NCBI GenBank assembly: GCA_016806645.1
Contig: JACSYO010001685.1
Location: 983,001 to 1,047,000, forward strand
Direction of reading: 5' to 3'
DNA: 64,000 bases
From: Ophiodon elongatus
Taxonomy: Eukaryota; Chordata; Actinopteri; Perciformes; Hexagrammidae
Notes under the pieces: generated by a model
The model's input: only the letters and a program-made list of their open reading frames with translations
Database searches by the model: none
Told to the model about the DNA's origin: nothing
Part shown: piece after piece, positions 32,018-41,539 of the stretch
How the letters are laid out: every line of letters begins with the position of its first letter
Position numbering within the stretch: the stretch's first letter is position 1
Program-made: the position numbers and the translations under genes

Positions 32018-33540
32018 CCTTTTTCTCTTTCATCAGATTTGTTTAAATACAGGTTTGTCAACTGTAAACTGCTCAACAGCACGTTCCTCCACAACAAGGA
32101 GGGCTGCATGCTCGACTTCAGCGACGACTTCAACAATGCCTACATGATATACTTTGTCAACTTCCTCGGCACGTTGGCGGTGTTGCCTGGCAACATCGTG
32201 TCAGCTCTATTAATGGACAAAATTGGGCGTTTAAGGATGTTGGGTAAGTAAATCCAATCACTGCAGATAATCCATTTATGGCCATTGGGGCTATTTAACT
32301 TAATGTAATTCTGATTCCTCTGTCTCTCTGATCAGCGGGATCCAGCGTCATCTCTTGTGTCAGCTGTTTCTTCCTGATGTTCGGCAACAGTGAGTCGGGG
32401 ATGATCGCCCTCTTGTGCCTGTTTGGTGGCATCAGCATCGCCTCGTGGAACGCCCTGGATGTGATAACAGTGGAGCTGTACCCCTCGGATAAAAGGTAAC
32501 ATGAGGTGCACCGACTCATGGATGTTTGTGAGATGTTGATTCTCTGTTGAATTATAAACGTGTGTGGGGTAAGAGGTGCAATTATTTCTGTTGACTTGTT
32601 ATTGCTTACATGATGTGAAAAAAAAGAGAGCTCATTGCTGTCAAACATGCTCTGATGCAGGTTTCATGCCAGAACACGTCTCCAGATTTGTACGCATTGT
32701 AATCAGAGCCCCAACTGAACTCAAAAGTAAAAACGTCTGCCACTAATTAACACCTTAGTTCTGGTTTGTTTAATCCACTCATCGCCCGATAATGAGATTT
32801 GGATTTTATTACATTTGGACACAGCCAGGCAAGTAGTTTCCCCCTGTTCCCAGGCGTTATGCTGAGCTAAGCTAACTGGCTCCAGCCACACATTTAACTG
32901 CCAGATGTGAAGTGGCATCAATCTTCTAATTTTAAATTACGGCACAAGAGCAAATAAGGGTGTTTGGCCAAAATATTGAACTAAATTTTATGTCGAAAAA
33001 AAGAAAGATTTTGTAATAAGATTTACTCGACGCCAAGCCCATTTCATGTTTTATTGATCTCTGATTTATTGATCTACTTTTAAGCTATAAACAAACCTTT
33101 CATGACTCTCTCTGGTTGGATTATTATTTAAAAAAATATGTGTTTTAGTAAGGGGAGAACCGTATGTGTTGTGGAGTCTAAGAGCGGAAACAACTCTTTA
33201 CTTTACTTCAAATGATTACAGGGAAAGTCTGGTAAAATAATACGTACTGTTCAAGGACAGTAATCTGGCACACTGAAGCTGTGAACTTCTGATCAGTATA
33301 GTTAAAACTCCTCTTTGTATGAGTTGCTGACACTCTTTTCTCCCTCTTGTTCTCAGGACCACAGCGTTTGGCTTCCTGAATGCCCTCTGTAAGCTGGCGG
33401 CCGTCCTGGGCATCAGCATCTTCCAGTCATTCGTCGGCATCACCAAGGCTGTGCCCATCATATTTGCTGCCGGCGCTCTGGCTGCAGGTAGTTTCCTTGC
33501 GACAAAGTTGCCTGAAACACGAGGCCAAGTGTTGCAGTAA
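24742..33540 (+). CDS. sv2a: Synaptic vesicle glycoprotein 2A, 12 coding exons, 736 aa
   Basis: Exons: 24742-25348, 25751-25931, 26335-26486, 27006-27139, 27306-27395, 28301-28408, 29312-29400, 29494-29658, 29759-29892, 32037-32243, 32336-32495 and 33357-33540. The phases close to 2,211 nt; human SV2A is 742 aa. The protein is a 12-TM major-facilitator-superfamily transporter-like protein of synaptic vesicles that modulates calcium-triggered exocytosis and synaptotagmin, and binds the drug levetiracetam. It has a cytosolic acidic N-terminus (MEEGYQNRNALMKGAKDIA; EGHDEDDEIYEGEYQGIPRA). TM1 is in exon 1 (FQWTLYFVLGLALMADGVE). The MFS motif is ADRIGRRQ in exon 2. A large luminal loop in exons 8-10 carries pentapeptide-like repeats (FEDSVFEECYFEDI) and N-glycosylation sequons (NFT, NCT, NST). 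TM8-12 follow, with the C-terminus ETRGQVLQ. SV2A was chosen over SV2B/C from the N-terminus. An AATAAA (33540-33545) overlaps the stop codon and is probably unused. Exon 10 is preceded by a (CT)n tract. Confidence 0.96.
26584..26723. mobile_element. Short TIR element (MITE-like), copy 2, in an sv2a intron
   Basis: The left end 'taaagcaatagttaaacattttgggg' and right end 'cccaaaatgtccaatgattgcttta' are inverted repeats. The body includes 'agacatgagagtggtatcaatcctcttatttaactctccctcagaaagcgaataag', a phrase shared with the copies at 35.8 and 63.6 kb. It lies in sv2a intron 3. Confidence 0.7.
27549..27609 (+). repeat. (GA)n microsatellite in sv2a intron 5
   Basis: About thirty AG/GA units, preceded by a GA-rich imperfect lead-in. 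In the pre-mRNA it is a purine tract, complementary to the (CU)n tract of intron 9. Open frames through it are artefacts. Confidence 0.97.
31954..32013 (+). repeat. (CT)n microsatellite next to the sv2a exon 10 acceptor
   Basis: The tract of C/T repeats (pure part about 31970-32013) ends about 23 bases before the exon 10 start at 32037. It merges with the ordinary polypyrimidine tract 'ctgcctttttctctttcatcag'. Confidence 0.97.
32740..32935 (-). mobile_element. Internal fragment of the TIR element family, copy 3
   Basis: The fragment includes 'ttatgctgagctaagctaactggctccagccacacatttaac' followed by 'agtggcatcaatcttct'. These are core phrases of the family seen complete at 35.8 kb. The terminal repeats are not clear. 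It lies in sv2a intron 11. Confidence 0.5.
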
Positions 33541-35615
33541 ATAAAATGAACAGAAGGGGGCAGCAGAGCGCAGCTGGAGTGTGTGTGTTTGACATCCCTG
33601 AGCTTCAGCGCTGCCTGTCACACCAACAGAGCAGACTGCCATCCCCATTGTAAGCCCAGAATCCTTTGAAATATGGATTGCATCATTCAGAGTCTATACA
33701 GTGGTTTAAGAGAGGAGCAAACAGACGTAGAAATAAATACTTGTGTCGTGATAACGCAACTACATCTGAACTGTCAGGTTCTAAAAACATATTTTTTTCA
33801 CAAGTGTAACAAGCACAGAGTGATGCAGTAAAAAATTGTGGTGTGCAGGGAGGATAAAATGTAAATTTTAAAGTTTTCTCTCACCGGCCCACAAATCTAC
33901 AATATTAAACACAATTGAGAAGACAGATATTGCAAGAGATGAGACTGTAAAATAAGCCATTTATGAGGGATGGTGAAAAGATTTAGTCAATGTATGTGGC
34001 TGGTTTTCAAATATGAATGCAGTGTTTTTCTTTCTCGTCTGGCCTCAGTAACTGGCTTTCATTGCTTTTTCCTTTGCTGCTTGTACAGTTACCTTTGCAT
34101 TTCCATTCAGGCGGACATCTCTGCTTTGATGAAAAGATTTTCTTTAAAAAGATCTCACAATGAATTTCAGGGTGAATATATTTTCTCTAAGATTGCCCGT
34201 GACCCTCGACCACTGCCTACTATTGAAGCCAGACCTGTTTTTTACCAAATAATATGAACACATTCCAGTGAGGCTTAATTTATCCAGAAACAGATAACGC
34301 ATTATGTCCTTGTCCCTGCATAAATCCAGTCTACTCCTCTACTCAACGCCTCAAAACACAAACAGGTGAAGATGCATTTCACAGGATTCTCTCTTGTAAA
34401 TGGGAATAGTTTGATTCAGCTCCTCAGTGTTCAGTGTTAAACTAATGTTTCCCCTCGCTGTTGTTGATCCATACAGCTGTGGCTGTGTGATGTCTGCAAC
34501 ACAGGGATGTCTGTGGGACGGATTTTGGTCAAGTGCGTAATGTGAGGGCAGATACTGTTGTGTAATATTTGCCTAAATTAGTCGTGTGAGTGTGCATGTG
34601 TGTCTTTGTTATGTGAGACAAGAGAAAGTGTCCATTTCATGCAAATCAGTGTAGCCACGTAGACCACATCTTACTGATCCAACAGCAGAATGTACGGAAC
34701 AACGGTCACACATTCATTTAAAACAAATTATATAGCTCAGGTCTGGTGAAATGTTTAGGCCACGTTTCCAGATGGTATTATGTTTTAGCGCCACGCTTCC
34801 AAATTATTGTACATGCAGGATTCTGATATTTCTGATTAATCCATCTCGTATGCACAGCTGTGTTAGTTAGCCTCAATGTGAAAACAAGTAATTTGATTAA
34901 GTGTGAAAACTTCATTCTTGACATCGTAAACAGGAGTTTGACAAAAACATGCTATATTTTTGCAGAGCTTGCAACTGCATCTCTTTCTCATCAGTTGGCT
35001 TTGTGTTCATAGAGAGTGAAAGCCCAGGAAAAAAAAGCAATTAAGTTAAGTTAAGTTTTCTTGTCAATGTCATTTGGTTGTTTTGTCTTTTTCTGTTTGG
35101 CCTCAAAACATACACCCAATGCAGTATCCTTTGTTAAAATTGTGTGAATGCCCCTTAAAAGTCATGATGTGACTTCATTATACTCATAAGCACAAATGAA
35201 ATGGGACCAAAAGAAGAAGAATCCGTAAATAAAAAAAGAAAAGTCCTAATGATCAGGAAGTGCTGCACAGAGGGAAAACAGAGATTGCAATCACTTGACT
35301 AATTTCTTTTTAAGGGCTCCTGTTCCTGTCATTCTTTCGTGCATCCGTTTGTGCCAGAAAAAGTGAAAAGTTATCCCTCACTGTGTTCCTGTGTGATACT
35401 GCTTAATCTACACAAGAAAACTGCAGATTTTGACTTTGATCTAAATTGGACGCAATCACTCTAATGGAAAGCTAACATTATTTATACATATCACTACTTT
35501 GGTATAATTTCTCCAAAGGTGTGCATCAATATGTGTGCTGACAATCAGTAAGTGAGTATGTGGGTACTGCTGCTGCCCAGTACAGTATGTTGTTTGACCT
35601 AAAGACATCCTCTGG

Positions 35616-35621
<6 letters not shown>

Positions 35622-35690
<69 letters not shown>
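35622..35690 (+). repeat. (TG)n microsatellite
   Basis: About 34 uninterrupted TG units in intergenic DNA. Long alternating purine-pyrimidine runs can adopt Z-DNA. The antisense frame encoding poly-Thr/His is an artefact. Confidence 0.98.
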
Positions 35691-35691
<1 letters not shown>

Positions 35692-35823
35692 CAGGATGTT
35701 AGAGGCTATGGTGTTGTCTGTGGGTGAAACCTCACACTTCAGAAAGATAGCGGATATTATCTCAGCGATGGGAGTTTGTCTTACTTCTTGAACTGTATGT
35801 GTCGGTGTGTGTGAGATTGAGAC

Positions 35824-36339
35824 TTTAAAAGAATAATTTGACATTTTGATAAGTACGCTTATTTACTTTTTTTGCAGAGAGTCAAATGAGAAGATTGATA
35901 CCACTCTCATATCTGTGCGTTAAACATGGAGTGGAAGTCAGGAGGTGGTTAGCCTGGCTTAGCAGAAAGACTGGAAAAGGAGGAGATTGCCAGCCTGGAT
36001 CTGTTCAAAGGCAACAAAACCGTTGTTGTTTTTGTACAGATTAAATAAAAGGTATGTTAGTGACCTTTAACGGTGTTAGTAGGGGGATTTTGTTGCCTTT
36101 GGATTGAGCCAGGCAAACTGTTTCCCTGTCTGTATGCTAAGCTAACCTTCCCGTTTAGCACACAGGCATGAAAGCAGTATGAATTTGATCTTGATTAAGG
36201 CCACAAGCCGAAAGGTATTGTCTAAACAATAAAGTTGTTCTATATACTACAAGTGCTGCTGGAGTTTTGACCTCTTCAGTTTAACTTTCACAAAAAAGTG
36301 AATGAGAACATTTCCCAAAATGTTGAACTTTTCCTTTAA
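35824..36339. mobile_element. Apparently full-length TIR element, copy 4
   Basis: The left end 'tttaaaagaataatttgacattttg' and right end 'caaaatgttgaacttttcctttaa' form an imperfect terminal inverted repeat enclosing about 0.5 kb. Internal hallmarks are 'agattgataccactctcatatctgtgcgttaaacatgg', 'ggttagcctggcttagc', 'tgtatgctaagctaacc' and 'aagtgaatgagaacatttccc'. There is no transposase frame, so it is a non-autonomous DNA transposon. The superfamily cannot be assigned by eye. Confidence 0.7.
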
Positions 36340-36443
36340 TGCTGTCCGATCTAGATTGCATTCTGAAGATCAAATCTTTCCTGTGTGTATTTAATGACAA
36401 ATGTGTCCTGTCTTGTTCACCTTGGAGAGACTCTTTGGATGTG

Positions 36444-36462
36444 GTGTGTGTGTGTGTGTGTG

Positions 36463-36502
<40 letters not shown>
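36444..36502 (+). repeat. (TG)n microsatellite with one CG interruption
   Basis: About 29 TG units with a single TGCG interruption near 36469, in intergenic DNA just right of the full-length TIR element. Confidence 0.97.
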
Positions 36503-36504
<2 letters not shown>

Positions 36505-37063
36505 CTGACTCTAAATCTTCTGTCACATATTTTTCTACTTTTTTCTGTTGCGATGTTTTCATCCCTGCGATGAATACAGCTCAGTTGGGGACCACGGAAA
36601 TATATTTACACTAAGAGTAGGAAAAAATATATGCAGTGTATAATACAATGTGCTGTTCTTCATAATAGACTCGGGTGCTCTTTAGCTGATCCAATTCAGT
36701 CTTTAAAACAAAATCCCATCAAAGATAGCCAGTCTCAGAGATTGTTCTCTGATTAGAAATACAGAAAAGGATCACATCTTAATTTCACAAAGACAACTTC
36801 GCCCTCTAATCCTTCTGTATTCAACCAATCGTGACGCATGTTTGTATCGTGTTGTCTGACTTCTTGGACGTCCTGTATGCCAGCTGTTTTTGTCTAAAGC
36901 AAGAACTAGTGTTTTCATTGTTGTATGATTACATAGATTTGTTGCTTGCAGTGATTGTTCTTAATCAAAGTGGGGTTAAAATTGGTAAAACTTGAGTATG
37001 TTTTCTGAAAGTAAGCTAGTGGTGACTGTGTTCCTCGTTTACCTTGGACCCAGGTAACTTTTT

Positions 37064-37065
37064 AA

Positions 37066-37111
<46 letters not shown>

Positions 37112-37146
37112 ATATACATCTATATATCTATATAGATATATATACA
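37064..37146 (+). repeat. (TA)n microsatellite and compound AT repeat
   Basis: An 'ATAAATATAA' lead-in is followed by about 18 TA units, then 'TCTATATACATCTATATATC' variants. The tract is AT-rich, self-complementary and cruciform-prone. Confidence 0.95.
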
Positions 37147-38737
37147 CCAGAATTTTAGAGGTAATTGTGCAATTAATCTTGTCAGAAGTACAAGAAATGG
37201 CAATATGCTTGAAGGGAGACGAAAATGTGCATAAATTAAGTACAAAAAGTACAATTTAACGAACTTGTTTGCCCACGTGAGTCTGTTTTAAAAGAGGGAA
37301 GTGTGAGCAATATTGTGGAGGCTTTCCCCAATTCTGAGGAAACAGGAAGTTAGTGTTCAATCCAAAGGGACCACAGTTTATCACCTCATCAAAAGAGCCC
37401 CCTCTTATCGTATTGAAGCACCTGTCCAAAATGTAAAAGTTTACTATTTAATGTCCCTATGTGTAGAATTTGCATTCTATATGTATAAACTATCTGAAGG
37501 GTCATTGGTTTGAGTTTTATCCATAATGATGGCAGTGATACAGGATGTGTTAGCAAACACCAGCCTGAAGACTTCCCTTGATGGTGGCGGTCTGATAAAG
37601 GGATGGAGGACTTTTTATGGCATGGTTTCTGTCTCAACTCTTAAGAGCACATGGATCAGTTCTGAATACTGAAAAAAAATAAAAAAAATAAATAAAGCCA
37701 ACCCATGCCAGAAAACAACTCCAACTGCAAAGAACTGCAAGAAACCTTCACTACTGTTTGGACTGAAGGAATTTATGTTTGCCTTTTTCTTTAGTTTGAC
37801 TCTGACCTGTTTATTAAATGATGAAAGTTCTACTCTAAATGTGAGTTAAATTTAAAGAAATTCAATGTACTTTGTGTAGAAACTGTAGTTGTTTGTACGT
37901 GCAAGTTTGGAATTTGTGGAACAAAAGATCAAGGAAAACAATTCCCAAAAAAAGTTCAATATGACAAGAAAATCTATTGTGTGTTGTCTGTGTTTTGTAA
38001 ATGAAGACTGAAACTCTTGGTAAATTCAGTATTTACTTTTGGTTATTGAGAATATTTTAGTGACGCTGAAAAGGTGCTGTATTTATTTTATGTGAGAGTT
38101 GTTCATTATGCTGGGATTTGCACTTTTGTGCCAGTTACATGAAGCAAATGATAAATTATGGAAATAAAACTTAAGAAAACTAATGTCATGGTTTGCATTA
38201 CACAGCATGAAGTCAACTTGCATTCAATTTTGAGTTTCTTCAAACAGTAAATGTTAATCTTACTTTGCAACAGTAAGTATCCTAAAAGGCCGCAGGAGGG
38301 AACTTAGATTATGAAACTAAAGGCCACACAAAAATGTTAATTTGCCTTTTCTTCCTGTGTAGTTAAGGATATTACCGGTTTCCAAGTCTGTCTTAAAATA
38401 TATAAAAATGTTCCCATATGCATTATGTGTAATGGTTCCTCCTGGTCTGTAAAAAGACTTTGAATTAAGGAGTCATAGCAACTTTTATTTGTATTGACTT
38501 CAAATGAGTTGCATGTAAATTAAAAAGCTAAAGATAAAGTAGCCTTTCCTTTGAGCTGGCCTGCTGTACTTTTACTCCATCTAATGTCAACAAGCTAAAT
38601 TACTTTAATATTTGGCTTTATGTACAAATCTAGTCAAACATGCTTGTAGTTTCCTCTGGGAGGCATGTTGCGTGCAAGTTTATAATATGCAAAAAAAGTT
38701 GTGAAAAATATAGCCAGTTGCAGTTAAGATATAATAA

Positions 38738-38759
38738 TAAAAAAAAAAAAAAAAAAAAA
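38738..38759 (+). repeat. Poly(A) tract
   Basis: An A homopolymer follows 'ataataata', about 55 bases beyond the end of the cathepsin coding sequence. It may be the fossil tail of a retroelement, or simply low complexity. Confidence 0.8.
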
Positions 38760-38783
38760 TGAAGCCAGAAGTAAAGAATCAAC

Positions 38784-38789
38784 TTTATT
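38784..38789 (-). terminator. Cathepsin gene polyadenylation signal (AATAAA on the minus strand)
   Basis: The + strand reads TTTATT, i.e. AATAAA on the gene strand, only 22 bases after the stop codon. That would give a very short 3' UTR. Confidence 0.5.
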
Positions 38790-38811
38790 CAATATAATGT
38801 ACATCTGCTGA

Positions 38812-40770
38812 TCACATGATGGGGAAACAAGCATAGAGAGCAACGCCACACTGGTTGTGGTTGTTCCGAGCCATCTTCATGTAGCCTTCGTCCCCGTACT
38901 TCACACCCCAACTACAGTACAAGAATATGTAGATCATAAAAACCCAATTAATAAATTACTTGCAAAACCTTGAAAGACAATCATTCCCATAATTGAACCA
39001 CATTAAAATCTTCGAACACCTGTTTTTGAGCAGCCAGTAGTCATGAAGTCTCTCAGTGCCGTAGCCCACAGCCAGCACGCCATGGTTCACATGGTGGGTG
39101 CATGCGTGGTCCGTGTACACACCTGTAGGACCACATATACACAAAACGGGTGTTGAAACTTCTGCATCAAATATATTAATTAAAAAAAAAAAAAATAAAA
39201 AAAAAAATAAAGCCACTCCTTACCATGACGGTAGAAGACAAACTTTGGCCTGGAGGCATCAATAGCTACAGAGATGGGGCCGATGCTAGCCAGAGCTTCC
39301 CTCAATGCAAACTCATCCCCCTCTGGTAAGAAGACGTAGCCCAAGCAGTTAGCAGCCCGGTGCCGTGGGTTATATTTGCATGTACCACGCTGAGAAGACA
39401 GGGATTTGCAGGGGCGTTAATAGTCAAGGTTTAACCACAGTAAACCTAAAACGTTAACCTGCACCGTTTTTGAAGCTCACCAAGGCGACGTAGGGGTAGC
39501 CTGCATCAGAGTCTATGCCTTGGTTTTTCATGACATACTGGAAGGCGTTTGACATGAAGCCACCATCGCACCCATGGTTGCCACATTTCATAGAACAGTC
39601 CACCAGGTTCTGAGGACTGAGGGATACCAGGTGGCCTGTAGACTTCTTGAGTTGCCCTTCCAGGGCGCCAACTGCACTGAAGGCCCAACAAGAGCCACAG
39701 GAACCCTAGACGATAGAAAAGTTGCACATGTAGACCATCTCTTCTGAGACAACCAAGTCCTAATGGTCCATGTTTATATACTGATACTTTGGGGTATACT
39801 TCACCTGCGTTTTGACCTCAGAGACCAGGCCTTCATCCCGCCAGTCCAGTGATGTCGGTAGAGAAGTGTTGAGCCTGATAAAGTTTGAAGGACCCCTCTC
39901 CAGGGAAGAAGGCACAATGGTGCCCATCAGCTTGCCAGTTATCTCCTCAGTGGTCTACATAAGAAAGAAACAGTAAATTGCCTCTGCATTTTACATAAAT
40001 GTGTCAATTTGTCTGGGTAGGGCAAATGTTTGGGAAAAAAAAACAATCTGTGTAGCCTGAGTAAAAAAAAAAAGAAATATCATCCACATGCATTTTGTTG
40101 TTGGCATGGCTTTGAGGCGACAGTGGTGTCACGTTAAACCACTGTGTATATGGAAGTGTAATCCACTAACCAGATCGCCCAGGTGGTTCATTGCCAGCTC
40201 ATAGGTGTGCAGGCCCAGAGAGGCTTCAAGGTTATGGCCATCAATCATTTCCAAGTTCTGTTCCCATATCCGCCTGCGACCCAACTCCTCAATCTGGAAC
40301 ACAGCATTATTAACCACATTTGATGCCCAAGTTAAAAACCTGTAACCACTTAAAGGTATCAAGCAGCTGGTACCACAAAAGTTAGTTAACAAATGAGACT
40401 GTTTAAACACTGTTACACACAAATATATACATTAAATCCAATTTTAAGAGATTGTTTTATTTTTAGGAGCCTTATTTGTTATGGTTATGCATAATGTCTA
40501 AAAGGAGAATAGGTTCTTTTAAAAAAGACAAAAGAAAGTATATTACTCATCAAGGAAGAGGCAACAAATTCAAATCAGATTTCATGCCTAGGTGTGGTTT
40601 GAATCTACAGACTATTGATTTAATTGTTTTTAAGACCTTAGTTTCACCTCATAAGAGTAGACTTTATTATGCAGCTTCTTCCATAGCAGCCAGTGTCTAT
40701 CCCGATCATCTGAACTGATGGCGGCCGCTGCAGCACCACAAGCAACGGCGAGCAGCAGGCTCCAAAACAT
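38812..40770 (-). CDS. Cathepsin S/K-type papain-family cysteine protease (cathepsin S-like), 7 exons, 329 aa
   Basis: Exons in gene order: 40770-40648, 40293-40171, 39954-39805, 39705-39481, 39389-39224, 39122-39020 and 38911-38812, joining to 990 nt. The product is a lysosomal or secreted endopeptidase (family C1A). It has a signal peptide (MFWSLLLAVACGAAAAA) and an I29 propeptide (HWLLWKKLHNKVY, then the ERFNIN/GNFD-like RRRIWEQNL...HTYELAMNHLGD). The mature enzyme starts near LPTSLDWRDEG. The catalytic set is complete: Gln in KTQGSCG, Cys in GSCGSCWAFS, His in VNHGVLAVGYG and Asn in LLKNSWG. The end is QCGVALYACFPIM. The length fits CTSS (331) and CTSK (329). Some blocks look K-like (GALEGQLKK, SPQNLVDC, VAIDAS) and others S-like (DWRDEGLVSEVK, VNHGVL), so the orthologue is not settled. 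The ATG faces lrrc71 across 769 bp. Confidence 0.93.
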
Positions 40771-41539
40771 CTCTGGATCCTGGGAAGAAAAAAAAAGAAA
40801 AGAAAAAAGAACTGGTCATTAAACCAGTGAAAACCAAATGTTTTTATATGGTGTCCTACATCAGCCATGTGGCCTGGCTCAGACTTTGATTGGCCAGCTG
40901 CAGCTGCTTGAAACACTGCCAGCTGATACCAATTAACACTGAGAAGCAGTGGAAATAAAACCTGACTAAAGTTATACAATCGTAAAGTGTAAAAGTGCAA
41001 AAGTTGATGGATGAAGAAATACATGTACATGATAAAATTATATATCGGCTATTTCCAATAAATTTCAGATGTTCAGAGTTAATTTAATTGACTGGTACAG
41101 GATGCTATACAGGTGAACCACTATTCTTATTTGGCTGTATACTATGCCATTATTGGAGGGGAAAAATCATCAGTAACCAAAGTGAGCACTGAAAGTAATT
41201 AGTTATCCTCATTTAATAACAGACACCCTAAAATATGAACAACCAGAGAAAATCCAGGCTTAAACTCAAAATATTTATGCATCACCATGTTTACGGCATG
41301 CCTACAAATAATTAAACCTGCAATAACTTAATGTGCCACTTGGGGGCAGCAGAGACAAGTTGTAAACACAACATTGACAGTGACGACGCTGTTAAGACCG
41401 GCGTATTCACGTTGCCATGACACCACCGGAAGTTGACCCATGCGATCCCTGACACCACGTGACGAGCCGGCTGCTCGCTGTCTCCAGCTCCCTTATCGAC
41501 AGCTCTGTGTCACTACATTTGCGACTTGGAGACACAACA
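40771..41539. promoter_or_regulatory. Shared head-to-head interval of the cathepsin gene and lrrc71
   Basis: Both ATGs lie at the edges of this 769-bp spacer. The lrrc71-proximal end holds GTTGCC at 41411-41416 as part of an X-box-like site, ACCGGAAG (ETS type) at 41425-41432 and CACGTGAC at 41456-41463. The cathepsin-proximal part is AT-rich and shows no clear TATA box at a convincing distance. A bidirectional promoter is possible. The two genes are expected to be expressed in different cells, so separate promoters are equally likely. Confidence 0.45.
41411..41424 (+). promoter_or_regulatory. Candidate RFX X-box upstream of lrrc71
   Basis: The sequence GTTGCCATGACACC has a perfect left half-site (GTTGCC), a 2-base spacer and a right half GACACC. 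The ideal right half is GGCAAC, so there are two mismatches. It is 116 bases upstream of the lrrc71 ATG, the usual position for RFX control of cilium genes. Binding is an inference. Confidence 0.4.

Larger units (their letters stand above)
33541..38783. other. Repeat-rich intergenic region between sv2a and the cathepsin gene
   Basis: I see no coding exon. The left part probably contains the sv2a 3' UTR, but no single poly(A) site can be chosen because several AATAAA hexamers occur. The rest carries two (TG)n tracts, a (TA)n tract, a full-length TIR element (35.82-36.34 kb) and an A-tract at about 38.74 kb. The two genes converge here. Confidence 0.5.
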
